Source of the DNA: Actinomyces oris
GTDB taxonomy: Bacteria > Actinomycetota > Actinomycetes > Actinomycetales > Actinomycetaceae
Direction: 5' to 3'
DNA length: 64,000 nucleotides
Assembly: GCF_006546825.1 (NCBI RefSeq)
Contig: NZ_VICC01000005.1
Coordinates: 124,001 to 188,000, forward strand
The translations under genes were made by a program, and so were the position numbers. The notes below the pieces were generated by a model. The model did not search any database. It was given only the letters and a program-made list of their open reading frames with translations, and was not told the DNA's origin. Below, piece after piece: positions 47,759-57,706 of this stretch; position 1 is the stretch's first letter; each line of letters starts with the position of its first letter.

Positions 47759-50700
47759 ATGTCCCAGGACCCCGTCCGTCTCCTCCCGCCCGCCGAGGCG
47801 GCCGAGCTGCCCGCCGCCGACGCCGATGGGCAGCGGGTCCTGGACCGCGTGGCTGAGGGCTCCAACGTCGTCGTCCTGGGGGCCCCTGGGACCGGTAAGA
47901 CCTCTCTGGCCCTGAGGCTGCTGGCCGAGGCCGTCGCCGGCGGCCGCGACGCCGTCCTGCTGGCCCCTACCCGGGCGCGGGCCGACTGGCTGCGCGGCCG
48001 GGCCGCCCACCTGCTGCGTGAGGGCCATGGCGACGGCGTCGTCCGAGTGCGTACCCCCGCAGCCCTCGCCCTGACGATCCTGACCACCTCCTTGACCATG
48101 CGGCCCGCCCCGCTGCCGCCCCCGGTACTTCTGGCCGGTGCGGAGGAGGACTCCGCCCTGGCCTCCATGGTCAGCACCGTCACCTGGCCGGGGCTCCCCG
48201 CCGAGGCCACCGGGTCTCGGGCGTTCCGCTCCGAGCTGCGCAACCTCCTGGCCCGCGCCGGAGAGCTCGGCGTCAGCGCCGACGACCTGGCCGACCTGGG
48301 ACACCGGCTCAATGTCCCCATCTGGGTACCCGCGTCCCAGCTCCTGCGCACCTGGGACGCTCAGGGGCGGGCCAGCGCCGAGCGCAGGGCCCAGACCCGC
48401 AAGATGGACACGGCTCGCCTCCAGGACCGAGCCGTGGAGGCCCTGAGCTCCTGGGGCTCCGACGCCGTGGCCGCCGCCCGCCCCGTCCCGGATCTCGTCC
48501 TCGTGGACGACTACCAGGACTGCACGGCCGCCACCGCCAGGCTCCTGACGGCCCTGGCGACCCCGGACCCCGACGGGCACCGGGCGCAGATCGTGGTGCT
48601 GGGGGACCCCGACGTCGCCGTGGAGACCTTCCGTGGCGGCACCCCCAGCCTGCTTATCGCCGCCGAGGACCACTCGGGGCTCGCAGCCACCCGCCTGCGG
48701 CTGACCACCTGCTACCGAGGCAACCCGGCCATCGCGGCGGTGATCCGCGACCAGAGTGCCCGGGTCCCGGTGACCGGCACGACCGCCCACCGGCAGACGA
48801 CCCTGGCGCCCCAGTCCTCAGCACGGTCCTCGGCAGGGCCTTCCTCCGGGGCGAGTGACGCTGAGCGCCCGCAGGCGGCGGCCGGCGTCGAAGTCATCCT
48901 GGCCTCCTCCGCCTGGCAGGAGCACGCCCACGTCGCCCGGACGCTCAGGCTCGAGCACGTCCACCACGGCACCGCCTGGTCACAAATGGCGGTCATCGTT
49001 CGCAGCGCCGCCGACGCCGAGACCCTCGCCAGGGACCTGCGCAGACGAGGCGTGCCCCTGGCCTCCCGCACGCCCGCGGTCCTGCTACGCGCAGAACCGG
49101 CCGCGGCCGCGCTCCTGGACATCGTGCGCGCCGCCATCCGCGACCAGCTGGGCGGGCACGGTGAACCGCCCCAGCGCGACGCCGCCATCAACCTCCTCAC
49201 CAGCCCCCTGGTGGGGCTGACCACCATGGACCTGCGCCGACTGCGCCGCAGGCTGCGACAGGCCCAGCCGGCCGCAACCCCGCACGCCAGTGCGGCCGAG
49301 CCCAGTGAGCCCAGTACCTCCACCGCTCCCGCCCCCGTTCCCGCTGCAGGGACCGGGCCCCGAACCGGCGGCGACGCCGCCCTCCTGGCTCTGCTGGCCG
49401 ACCCTGAGCAGGCCTCCGGCTTCGCCCGGTCCCTGGACGGGCAGCCGCTGAGCGCCCAGGCGGAGCGGCTCCTCATCGCAGCCAGGATCCTTGAGGCCCT
49501 GCGCTCCGCCATCGGGCAGACCCCGGTCGAGGCCCCGCGCGATGTCGAGGCCCTGCTGTGGGCCGCCTGGAACGCCTCCGAGCGGGCCGAGGCCTGGCGC
49601 GCCACCGCCCTGCTGCCCTCGGCAAGTTCGGTGCGAACGCTCCTGTCCGAGGCCGCCGAGCACGACCTCGACGTCGTCACCACCCTGTTCAAACGCGCCG
49701 AGGTCTGGGCCGAGCGCCACCCGGGCCAGGACGCCTCCAGCTTCCTGGCCGAGCTCGATGCCGAGGTCCTGCCCTCGGACTCCGTGGCTCCTCAGGGGCG
49801 GCGCCCGGAGGGCGTGGCCGTCATGACCCCGGCCGGTTGCGCGGGCCAGGAGTGGGAACTTGTCGTGGTCGTCGGACTGGAGCGTGACCGCTGGCCGGAC
49901 CTGCGCCTGAGGGACTCCCTGACCCGCACCGGCCTCCTCGTCGATGCCGTCACCGGCCGCCTGACCACAGACACCGCTGCACCGGGGGAGGGAAGCGGCG
50001 GCAGCGGCACCGTGGCCGCTGCCCGGGCGCAGGTGCGCGCCGACGAGCGCCGCATGCTCATCATGGCCGTGTCGCGCGCCTCCAGGCGCCTCCTGCTGAC
50101 CGCTACCGCCGACGCCGAGCACGCCCCCTCACCCTTCCTGACCGAGATCGCCCACAGCGCCGGGATCGCCTTGACCGACGCCGACGGCGCCCCTCTCCTG
50201 ACCCCCGACACCGGCGACCTCACCCTACGCGGCCTGGTGGGGGAGCTGCGCCACGCCGCCATCTGCGGCAACCTCGAGACGGCCACCGACGCCGAGCACC
50301 GCCGCGGCCGGGCCGCCGTCGACCTGTTGGCCGACCTCGCCCGCCAAGGCGTACCCGGCGCCGACCCCGCCACCTGGATCGGCGCGACCGGCCCCACCTC
50401 CACCGCCCCCCTCATCGCCGCCGGCGAGCGGATACGGGTCAGCCCCTCCGACGTGGAGGGCCTGGCCGCCTGCCCCCTCAAGTGGTTCCTGACCCGCAGC
50501 GGCGGATCGGCCCCCGCCAGCGACGCCCAGGCCCTGGGCGGCCTCGTCCACGCCGTCGCCGAACGGGCGGAGAAGGAGCACCTGCGCGGTCCGGCCCTGC
50601 GCGAGGCCTTCGAGGAGCGCCTGACCGACCTCGGCTACCCCGCCACCTGGCAGGGAGGCCTTGCCGCAGACCGCGCCCGCGCCATGATCGAGCGCCTCGA

Positions 50701-51394
50701 CGCCTACCTGGCTGACTGCGACGCCCTGGGCGTGCGCGCCGACGTCGAGCAGCCGGTACGCGCCGACGTCGACATCCCCCTGAGTGTCCTCAGCCCCGCG
50801 GTCCGCCAGCGGGCCGGCCTGCGGATACCGACGAAAGGCGGCAACGCCATCCCGATCACGATCTCCGGGCGCATCGACCGCCTCGAGCACCTCGGCGGCC
50901 TGTCGGGAGATGATCTGAAGGACTCCGCCGGCCCCGACCGGAACGGCGCCGTGCGCGTCATCGACCTTAAGACCGGGCAGCGGGTCCCCAAGGACGTCCA
51001 GCGTCACCCCCAGCTGGCCACCTACCGGCTGGCCCTGAGCTCGCAGGGTCTCGACGTCGTCGGCGGAGCCCTCGTGCTCCTGGGCAAGGAGCCCTCCAAA
51101 CGCTCCGGGGACGGCTACGTCCTGGCCCCGCCGGGCGCCGCCCTCGACCCCAGCCCCGCCGCCCCGGAACCTGCGGAGGAGCCCGCGTGCGAGCCCGCTG
51201 AGGAACCGGGCGACGCGGAAGCGAACGGTGCTGCCGACAGCAGTGAGGAGTACTGGGCTGAGGATCTTGTGGCCGCCGCGGCCATGGCCGGAGTGGGCCC
51301 GCAGATCGAGGCCCGCACCGGTGAGCACTGCCGTACCTGCCGGGTCAAGGACTCCTGCCCCGTGCAGGTCGAGGGAAGGAGAGTCGTCTCATGA
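47759..51394 (+). CDS. adnA: AdnA: helicase-nuclease subunit (UvrD-like with PD-(D/E)XK nuclease and Fe-S staple)
   Basis: A 1211-residue protein. The P-loop VVLGAPGTGKTSLALRLL is at residues about 38-55, the motif II equivalent LVLVDDYQDCTAATARLL near 248 and LRLTTCYRGNPAIAAVIR later. The C-terminal nuclease has GRIDRLEHLGG and VRVIDLKTGQRVP near 1068. Four Cys (ACPLKW near 903; CRTC and SCPVQ near 1190) flank the nuclease as in AddB-type iron-sulfur staples. AdnAB resects double-strand DNA ends in mycobacteria (Rv3202c/Rv3201c). It overlaps adnB by ATGA, so the two subunits are made together. The protein is longer than the mycobacterial subunit. Confidence 0.88.
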   Translation: MSQDPVRLLPPAEAAELPAADADGQRVLDRVAEGSNVVVLGAPGTGKTSLALRLLAEAVAGGRDAVLLAPTRARADWLRGRAAHLLREGHGDGVVRVRTPAALALTILTTSLTMRPAPLPPPVLLAGAEEDSALASMVSTVTWPGLPAEATGSRAFRSELRNLLARAGELGVSADDLADLGHRLNVPIWVPASQLLRTWDAQGRASAERRAQTRKMDTARLQDRAVEALSSWGSDAVAAARPVPDLVLVDDYQDCTAATARLLTALATPDPDGHRAQIVVLGDPDVAVETFRGGTPSLLIAAEDHSGLAATRLRLTTCYRGNPAIAAVIRDQSARVPVTGTTAHRQTTLAPQSSARSSAGPSSGASDAERPQAAAGVEVILASSAWQEHAHVARTLRLEHVHHGTAWSQMAVIVRSAADAETLARDLRRRGVPLASRTPAVLLRAEPAAAALLDIVRAAIRDQLGGHGEPPQRDAAINLLTSPLVGLTTMDLRRLRRRLRQAQPAATPHASAAEPSEPSTSTAPAPVPAAGTGPRTGGDAALLALLADPEQASGFARSLDGQPLSAQAERLLIAARILEALRSAIGQTPVEAPRDVEALLWAAWNASERAEAWRATALLPSASSVRTLLSEAAEHDLDVVTTLFKRAEVWAERHPGQDASSFLAELDAEVLPSDSVAPQGRRPEGVAVMTPAGCAGQEWELVVVVGLERDRWPDLRLRDSLTRTGLLVDAVTGRLTTDTAAPGEGSGGSGTVAAARAQVRADERRMLIMAVSRASRRLLLTATADAEHAPSPFLTEIAHSAGIALTDADGAPLLTPDTGDLTLRGLVGELRHAAICGNLETATDAEHRRGRAAVDLLADLARQGVPGADPATWIGATGPTSTAPLIAAGERIRVSPSDVEGLAACPLKWFLTRSGGSAPASDAQALGGLVHAVAERAEKEHLRGPALREAFEERLTDLGYPATWQGGLAADRARAMIERLDAYLADCDALGVRADVEQPVRADVDIPLSVLSPAVRQRAGLRIPTKGGNAIPITISGRIDRLEHLGGLSGDDLKDSAGPDRNGAVRVIDLKTGQRVPKDVQRHPQLATYRLALSSQGLDVVGGALVLLGKEPSKRSGDGYVLAPPGAALDPSPAAPEPAEEPACEPAEEPGDAEANGAADSSEEYWAEDLVAAAAMAGVGPQIEARTGEHCRTCRVKDSCPVQVEGRRVVS

Positions 51395-54300
51395 CCCCCA
51401 CCGGCCCAGACCGGCTCACCCCCCAGGCCCTGGCGGAGGCGCTCAGCATCCACACCCCCACCCAGGAACAGGCGCGAGTCATCGCCCACCGGCTGAGCCC
51501 CCTGCTGGTGGTCGCCGGAGCCGGCTCGGGCAAGACCGCCACCATGGCCCAGCGAGTCGTCTATCTGGTCGCCACCGGGCAGGTCCGCCCCGACCAGATC
51601 CTCGGACTGACCTTCACCCGCAAGGCCACCGCCGAGCTCGACCAGCGCGTCGCCTCCCGCCTGGCCGGCCTCAGTGCGGCCGGTCTGCTCCCGGTCGCCG
51701 CACCGGAGCACGACAGCGGAGCGGAGGGCACCTCTGACGCCACCGACTTTGGCGAGCCGATGATCGCCACCTACAACTCCTTCGCAGGCTCCCTGGTGCG
51801 CGACCACGGACTGCGCATCGGCGTGGACCCCGACTCCACCCTCATCACCCAGGCCCGCTCCTGGCAGATCGTCACCTCCCTGCTCGAGGCCCGCACACTC
51901 CCGCTGCCCAACGAGAGCCTCAGCCACAACGCGAGTGCCACCCTGGTCCTGGCCGACTCCCTGAGCCAGAACCTGCTGACCATCGAGGAGGCCGCCAAGG
52001 ACCTGGCCGACCTGTCCGAGCAGTTCACCGCCCTGGCCGCCATCAAGGGCTGCAAGACCCTGGTCGGCAAGGCCCCCGCCGTCATGGCCGAGTGGGAGGC
52101 CCTGCTCGACGTCGTCGCCGAGCTGCATGCGCACAAACGTCACCACGGCCTGCTCGACTTCGGTGACCAGATCGCCCTGGCCTGCGCCATCGCCGAGTCC
52201 GTCCCCGAGGCCGCCGGCCAGGTGCGGGCCCAGTACCCCGCGGTCCTGCTCGACGAGTTCCAGGACACCTCGGTGGCCCAGGTCAGGCTCCTGTCGGCCC
52301 TCTTCGCCGACTCCGGGGTGACCGCCGTCGGCGATCCCCACCAGGCGATCTACGGGTGGCGAGGAGCCAGCGCCGCCGCCCTGGACACCTTCCACCAGCG
52401 CTTCAACCCCACCGGCACCGCCCTCCTGGACTCCGGGACCCCACCGGCTGAGGCCACCCCCGTCCTGGAGCTGTCGACCTCCTGGCGCAACGACTCCACC
52501 ATCCTGGAGGTCGCCAACGTCGTCTCCGCGCCTCTGCGCTCCGGCGTCGTCGAGGATGGGGACCCGGTGGGCGAGCACCTCACCGTCGCCCCCTTGCAGG
52601 CCCGCCCCGCGGCCTTCGGCCTGGAGTCCGGCGCGGTGTACGGGGCCTTCCTCCAGGACCCCGCCGAGGAGGCCCGCACGGTGGTCTCCTTCCTTGCCGA
52701 GCGCTGGTCGCCCAGTGCCGAGATGGCCGTCCTGTGCCGCACCCGGGCGCAGATGGATCCCATCGCCGCTGAGCTGGAGGAGGCCGGCCTGCCCTACACG
52801 ATCATCGGCCTGGGCGGGATGCTCTACGTCCCCGAGGTCGCCGACGTCCGCGCCCTGCTGACCGCGGCCTCGGACCCGGAGCGCGGGGACCGGGTGGTCA
52901 GGCTCCTGACCAGTTTCGGCATCGGTGCCCGCGACCTGCGGGCCCTGGCGTCGCTGGCCCGCGAGCTCACCCGCCCCTCGACCGAAAGCGGACAGGAGAC
53001 ACCAGGACCTCACGGCGACCAGGTCGAGACCGACTCCCCACTGCTCAGCGAGGCCCTGGACACCCTGCTGCGATGGCATGAGGACGGCGCGCAGGAGGAG
53101 TCCGCCGGGGCCCGGGACCTGACCGAGGCCGGGCGGGCCGTTGCCTTGCGCACTGCTCGGGCGATCCGACGCATCCGGGAGGCCGTCTCGCTTCCCCTGC
53201 CCGACCTCGTGGCCCTGGCCGAGCAGGCCCTCGACCTCGATATCGAGATCGCCGCCCGGGTCGGTCACCCGATGGGGCACCGCGCCCTCGACTCCTTCCA
53301 CGAGACGGCCCGGGCCTTCTCCGCCGACACCGACGCCCCCACCCTCACCGGCTTCCTGGAATGGCTCGACGCCGCCGAGGAGCACGAGGACGCCATGAGC
53401 GCCCCCGAGGTCGAGCCCTCACCCGGGGCGGTCCAGCTCCTCACCGTCCATGCCGCCAAGGGGCTGGAGTGGGACGTCGTTGCCGTCCCCGGCATGGACG
53501 AGCAGGTCTTCCCCTCCTACACCAGCGCCGTCAAAGACGATCTTCGCGTCGCGGAGACCGGCTGGATGGGCTCCACCTCCACCTTCCCCTTCCCGCTGCG
53601 GGCCGACGCCGGCGACCTGCCCCCCTTCACCGTGGGGGACCTCGATCCGGCTGTCACCGACAAGCCCCTCCTGACCGAGACGATGAGTGCCTACAAGGAG
53701 GCCCTCGGGCGCCAGAGCCTGCGCGAGGAACGCCGCCTGGCCTACGTGGCCTTCACCCGGGCCCGCCACGAGCTCCTCCTGACCGGCTCCCACCTGTCCA
53801 AGACCGCCTCCAAGCCCCGCCGTCCCTCACGCTTCCTCACCGAGCTCCAGCGGCGCGACCTCCTGTCTCCCTACGCGGAGGGCTGGGTCGACTTCGATGA
53901 GTCCCGCCCCAACCCACTGACCTCCCTGACCCAGGTGGGCACCTGGCCCCCCGACTCCGACGCAGCGCAGCCTCTGGACAGCCAGGCCTCGGAGCCCGGG
54001 GGAGAGGCGACAGCGGTCACCGACCGGCTTGCCGATGTGCGCCGGGCCCGGTACGCGGCCGCCGCCCAGGTCACCGCCGCTATGGGTGGGAGCGAGCCCG
54101 TCCAGGAGGTGCCCGCTCAGGCTCAGCCCGACGACGAGATGGTGCGGCGGTGGCGACTCGAGGCGGGACTCCTCCTGGCCGAGCGCACCCGGGCCCTGTC
54201 CAGCGGCCCCGCCGTCCGCCTGCCCGAGCACCTGGCCGCCACCCGCCTGGACGACCTGCGCGCCGACCGCCACCAGTTCGCACTCGACCTGCGTCGCCCG

Positions 54301-54810
54301 CTCCCACCCGAGCCCCGCGCCGCCGGCCGGCTCGGAACCGTCTTCCACGAGGCCGTCGCCCAGCGCCTGAGCGCACGTGGCACCCTGTTCGGCCTGGGGC
54401 AGGCGGGCGTGCCCGACAGCCTCGGACCCCAGGACCGGGACCGCATCGAGCGCTGGCTGGGCACTGCCGAGAACCTGCCGCTCCTGGAGGACTACGTCCT
54501 GGCCGAGACCGAGACGGACCGGGAGATCACCATCGGCGCCACCACCCTGCGCTGCCGCATGGACGCCGTCTTCCAGCGCTTGGACGGTTCCGGGTGGCTC
54601 ATCGTCGACTGGAAGACCGGGCGCCGACAGGTGCCAGTGGACCAGCTCAGCGTCTATGTCCACGCCTGGGCTGCCTCCCAAGGCGTGCCCACCGGGTCGG
54701 TACGGGCCGCCTACGTCTACGTCGACTACCCCGGAGGACGCGTCGATGAGCTCACTGCCGAGGGCCTGCTCAGCATCGAGCACATTCAGGCGGCCCTGAC
54801 GGTGGGGTAG
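51391..54810 (+). CDS. adnB: AdnB: helicase-nuclease subunit (UvrD motor with PD-(D/E)XK nuclease)
   Basis: A 1139-residue protein. Walker A LLVVAGAGSGKTATMAQRV is near residue 42, GLTFTRKATAELDQRV, motif II VLLDEFQDTSVAQVRLLSAL near 286, GDPHQAIYGWRGASAAAL near 313, LLTVHAAKGLEWDVVAVPGM, RRLAYVAFTRARHELLLTG, and a C-terminal nuclease with RLGTVFHEAVAQRL, RCRMDAVFQRLDG and WLIVDWKTGRRQVPVDQLSV near 1072. The full set of helicase motifs suggests this is the active motor. It acts with AdnA in end resection for recombination repair. Confidence 0.92.
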   Translation: MTPTGPDRLTPQALAEALSIHTPTQEQARVIAHRLSPLLVVAGAGSGKTATMAQRVVYLVATGQVRPDQILGLTFTRKATAELDQRVASRLAGLSAAGLLPVAAPEHDSGAEGTSDATDFGEPMIATYNSFAGSLVRDHGLRIGVDPDSTLITQARSWQIVTSLLEARTLPLPNESLSHNASATLVLADSLSQNLLTIEEAAKDLADLSEQFTALAAIKGCKTLVGKAPAVMAEWEALLDVVAELHAHKRHHGLLDFGDQIALACAIAESVPEAAGQVRAQYPAVLLDEFQDTSVAQVRLLSALFADSGVTAVGDPHQAIYGWRGASAAALDTFHQRFNPTGTALLDSGTPPAEATPVLELSTSWRNDSTILEVANVVSAPLRSGVVEDGDPVGEHLTVAPLQARPAAFGLESGAVYGAFLQDPAEEARTVVSFLAERWSPSAEMAVLCRTRAQMDPIAAELEEAGLPYTIIGLGGMLYVPEVADVRALLTAASDPERGDRVVRLLTSFGIGARDLRALASLARELTRPSTESGQETPGPHGDQVETDSPLLSEALDTLLRWHEDGAQEESAGARDLTEAGRAVALRTARAIRRIREAVSLPLPDLVALAEQALDLDIEIAARVGHPMGHRALDSFHETARAFSADTDAPTLTGFLEWLDAAEEHEDAMSAPEVEPSPGAVQLLTVHAAKGLEWDVVAVPGMDEQVFPSYTSAVKDDLRVAETGWMGSTSTFPFPLRADAGDLPPFTVGDLDPAVTDKPLLTETMSAYKEALGRQSLREERRLAYVAFTRARHELLLTGSHLSKTASKPRRPSRFLTELQRRDLLSPYAEGWVDFDESRPNPLTSLTQVGTWPPDSDAAQPLDSQASEPGGEATAVTDRLADVRRARYAAAAQVTAAMGGSEPVQEVPAQAQPDDEMVRRWRLEAGLLLAERTRALSSGPAVRLPEHLAATRLDDLRADRHQFALDLRRPLPPEPRAAGRLGTVFHEAVAQRLSARGTLFGLGQAGVPDSLGPQDRDRIERWLGTAENLPLLEDYVLAETETDREITIGATTLRCRMDAVFQRLDGSGWLIVDWKTGRRQVPVDQLSVYVHAWAASQGVPTGSVRAAYVYVDYPGGRVDELTAEGLLSIEHIQAALTVG

Positions 54811-54849
54811 GGGCCGCAGTGAGACAAGGGCCGCAGAGCAGCGCGCCTG

Positions 54850-56166
54850 TCAGCTCTCCTCGTCGTCGACGCGCACCATCTCCACCGGATTGGTGATGGC
54901 GTCAGGCTCAGCCGGCTCGCGAACCCCGGGCACCGGTGCCAGCCGGGGCGTGGCCGGCTCCACCAGCGGGGCGTCACCCACCTGGGCGGCCAGATCCTCC
55001 AGCATCGCCACCGCGTCATTGATGACCGGCTTGTCCCCGGTCCTCACCCCGTGCAGCAGCCAGCGCGCCAGGCTCAGCTCACTGACCAGCTCGGCGCGCT
55101 CACGCAGGTGGCGGTCAACGCCCTCGGAGCGGGCGATGTCGTAGGCGTCCTCAATGGAGTCCAGGCAGTCCACCGGCGCCGAGGAGTACACCCAGGCCAG
55201 GTCCTCGGCCGGGTCACCCACATGCGCCTGGGACCAGCCCCGCACGGCCACCACCGTGCCACCGGCCACCAGGACGTTCTCCTCGGCGAGGTCGCCGTGG
55301 ACCACGGTGGGGCGGAAGCGCCACAGGGCGGTGTCCTCCAGGGCCTGCTCCCAGCGTCCCAGCAGCGCCGGTGGGGTCCTGCCTGTCGCGGCGGTGTCGT
55401 CCAGCAGGCTCAGCCAGCGCCGACGCACCTCCTCGGCGTCGTAGACCGGCATACCGGCCTCGGAGATCACCGTCATGGACAGCTCGTGGATCTCACCGAG
55501 CGCCTTGCCCAGGCCCGCCGACATCCCCGGTCCCGGCCGGAGCGTCTCCACCGGGATCGGCTTGCCCTCCACATGGGAGCGGACCTGAATGTGCGCGTCC
55601 TTCTGACGCAGGGACCCGGCGACGCGAGGAACGTCGAAGGAGAGCCGTCCGTCGTCGACGACCCGTCCGATGCGGCGCAGCACCTCGGCCTCAGCCTCCA
55701 AGGAGGCGCCCACGGCGTCGGTGCGGGCCTCATGGACCTCCCAGTGGCGGCCCTGGGTGTCGATGACACCGATGATGTGCCGCTCCGGGGTCTCGGACTG
55801 CGGAAGCGCCAGCCGAGTCGGGTTGAGGCCGGCGACGGCGACGCTCGCCATCGCCGCCAGGGAGAGCGCGGTGTGGTGAGGGCGAGGAGTCTCGGCGGGC
55901 TGAGCCTGTGGAGCCGGCGTGCTGTTGCGGGGCGGCTCGGCCGAGGCACCCGGCAGCGGGGCCACGACCACGGGAGCACGATAGTCCTCGTCGTGCTCGT
56001 CGGATCGCTGATCGGAGGGCTCAGCCTGTTGCTGGTGGTTGTCCTCATCGCCGGCCTGAGCCTCAGCGTGCTCGACGTCGGAGGTCACCTCATCGGCGAG
56101 GCTGTCGACACCGCCGTCGACATCAGTGGTGCCGGGGGCGTCCGGGGACTGCGGAGGCTGTGACAT
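54850..56166 (-). CDS. APH-fold phosphotransferase-like protein lacking the DFG-type Asp
   Basis: A 438-residue protein. The first 120 residues are acidic and low-complexity (SDVEHAEAQAGDEDNHQQQA). An aminoglycoside-phosphotransferase-like domain follows: VHEARTDAVGASLEAEAEVL, then the catalytic loop RPTVVHGDLAEENVLVAGG and VRGWSQAHVGDPAEDLAWVY. The HGD-xxxx-N loop is intact, but the position of the metal-binding Asp (IDW in true kinases) reads RGW. It may be a pseudokinase or use another ligand. There is no ribosome site; TACGGT lies six bases before the ATG (56173-56178), suggesting a leaderless start. A similar gene often follows adnAB in actinobacteria by my recollection. Confidence 0.8.
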   Translation of the reverse strand: MSQPPQSPDAPGTTDVDGGVDSLADEVTSDVEHAEAQAGDEDNHQQQAEPSDQRSDEHDEDYRAPVVVAPLPGASAEPPRNSTPAPQAQPAETPRPHHTALSLAAMASVAVAGLNPTRLALPQSETPERHIIGVIDTQGRHWEVHEARTDAVGASLEAEAEVLRRIGRVVDDGRLSFDVPRVAGSLRQKDAHIQVRSHVEGKPIPVETLRPGPGMSAGLGKALGEIHELSMTVISEAGMPVYDAEEVRRRWLSLLDDTAATGRTPPALLGRWEQALEDTALWRFRPTVVHGDLAEENVLVAGGTVVAVRGWSQAHVGDPAEDLAWVYSSAPVDCLDSIEDAYDIARSEGVDRHLRERAELVSELSLARWLLHGVRTGDKPVINDAVAMLEDLAAQVGDAPLVEPATPRLAPVPGVREPAEPDAITNPVEMVRVDDEES

Positions 56167-56280
56167 GGTCCAACCGTAGGCGACAGGTCCTATGTCTCGC
56201 AGGACAGCCGCGCCCGTCCGCTGGCGGCAAACGTCCAGGGACGTGGGCAACGGCTTGAGGAATGTGCCAGAAGGCCGATG

Positions 56281-56289
56281 TTATCCACA
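56281..56289 (+). promoter_or_regulatory. Perfect DnaA box upstream of the tad locus
   Basis: TTATCCACA at 56281-56289, 175 bases upstream of tadA and 49 bases before the probable tad -10 element. It is a single box. Confidence 0.4.
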
Positions 56290-56329
56290 GGTTATGTCGA
56301 GGTGGTGGCCATGTCGTGACCAGGTGCCC

Positions 56330-56335
56330 TAGAGT
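56330..56335 (+). promoter_or_regulatory. Probable -10 element of the tad operon
   Basis: TAGAGT is followed six bases later by GTG 56342. Transcription probably starts near 56342, giving a 5-prime leader of about 114 bases before the tadA ATG, or a leaderless N-terminally extended TadA. No good -35 hexamer is seen. Confidence 0.45.
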
Positions 56336-56455
56336 TTATCCGTGACAATGGTCACCGACCGGCTGGTGTGTCACGGCTCAGTGCAGAGCCCCGGGTCGGT
56401 CCTCACATCATCCTCAACTCCTCACCCTCATACGACTCCCACGCTGAGAGGCATC

Positions 56456-57706
56456 ATGGACGCTGCCGATCTTCTCCTGACCGAGGTTCGCGAGCTGGTG
56501 CGCGCTCGCGGCATCGACCCTCTCAAGGACGCCTCCGACCTGGAACAGCTCGTCACCCAGGCCGAGGAGGACTATCTGCGTCGCTCCGACGCCGGACTCG
56601 TCCCGCCGCTCATCGACCCCAAGGGGGCGCGTACCCACGTACTCGACTCCATGGCGGGGCTGGGCCCGCTCCAGGGCTACCTCGATGACGAGTCCATTGA
56701 GGAGATCTGGGTCAACGCCCCCGGCCGAGTCTTCGTCGCCCGTTCCGGGCGCCCCGAACTGACCACCACGATCCTGGAGAGTGAGGACCTCGCGGTCCTG
56801 GTCGAACGGATGCTGCGGGCCTCCGGGCGCCGCCTGGACCTGTCCAGCCCCTTCGTCGACGCCCAGCTCGCCGGGGGACAGCGGCTCCACGTCGTCATCC
56901 CGCCCATCACCTCCCAGCACTGGGCCCTCAACATCCGCAAGCACACCTCCCGCGCCTCCCGCACCGCCGACCTCGTGCGCATGGGCTCGCTGACCAGCCA
57001 GGTCGCCGCCTTCCTGGACGCCTCCGTGCAGGCCGGCCTCAATATCCTGGTGTCGGGCGCCACCCAGGCCGGCAAGACCACCATGGTCAGGGCGCTGGCC
57101 GGAGCGATCCCGGGCGCGCAGCGGGTCATCTCCTGCGAGGAGGTCTTCGAGCTCGCCCTGCGCAACCGGGACTGCGTGGCCATGCAGACCCGGCCGCCCA
57201 ACCTTGAGGGAGTCGGAGAGATCAGCCTGCGGCGCCTGGTCAAGGAGGCCCTGCGCATGCGCCCCGACCGCCTCCTCATCGGAGAGGTCCGCGAGGCCGA
57301 GGCCCTGGACCTCCTCATCGCCATGAACTCGGGCCTGCCGTCCATGTGCACCATCCATGCCAACTCCGCCAGGGAGGCCATCATCAAGATCTGTACGCTT
57401 CCGCTGCTGGCGGGGGAGAACGTCTCCAGCGACTTCGTGGTCCCCACCGTCGCCAGCGCCATCGACCTGGTCGTCCACCTCGACCTGGATCGCAGCGGGC
57501 GCCGTACGGTGCGAGAGGTCGCGGCCCTGTCCGGCCGGGTGGAGAACGGCATCATCGAGCTCTCCGACGTCTTCCACCGCGACCCCACCGGCAACCTCGT
57601 CCGGGGCGCCGGAGCGCCTGACGCCGCCGAGCGCTTCAATCGGGCCGGTCATGACCTCACCGCCCTGCTCAGCTCCCGCCCCGCAGGCCCCCAGGAGGCC
57701 TACTGA
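56456..57706 (+). CDS. tadA: Tad pilus assembly ATPase TadA (CpaF family)
   Basis: A 416-residue secretion ATPase that powers Flp-type pilus assembly at the cytoplasmic face. It has YLDDESIEEIWVNAPGRVF, the Walker A LVSGATQAGKTTMVRAL near residue 200, the Asp box with SCEEVFEL, ALRMRPDRLLIGEVREAEAL (Walker B) near 270 and the His box MCTIHANSAREAIIKI near 300. I chose ATG 56456, where GAGAGG lies seven bases upstream; GTG 56342 is an alternative start with a leaderless-type promoter. It is the first gene of tadA-tadB-tadC-pilin genes and overlaps tadB by TGATG. Confidence 0.92.
   Translation: MDAADLLLTEVRELVRARGIDPLKDASDLEQLVTQAEEDYLRRSDAGLVPPLIDPKGARTHVLDSMAGLGPLQGYLDDESIEEIWVNAPGRVFVARSGRPELTTTILESEDLAVLVERMLRASGRRLDLSSPFVDAQLAGGQRLHVVIPPITSQHWALNIRKHTSRASRTADLVRMGSLTSQVAAFLDASVQAGLNILVSGATQAGKTTMVRALAGAIPGAQRVISCEEVFELALRNRDCVAMQTRPPNLEGVGEISLRRLVKEALRMRPDRLLIGEVREAEALDLLIAMNSGLPSMCTIHANSAREAIIKICTLPLLAGENVSSDFVVPTVASAIDLVVHLDLDRSGRRTVREVAALSGRVENGIIELSDVFHRDPTGNLVRGAGAPDAAERFNRAGHDLTALLSSRPAGPQEAY

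Noticed and set aside
56342-56455. 38-residue N-terminal extension of TadA from GTG 56342
   Set aside because: The extension is Ser/Thr/His-rich and unlike CpaF proteins; ATG 56456 has a GAGAGG site. The promoter geometry keeps it as an alternative only.
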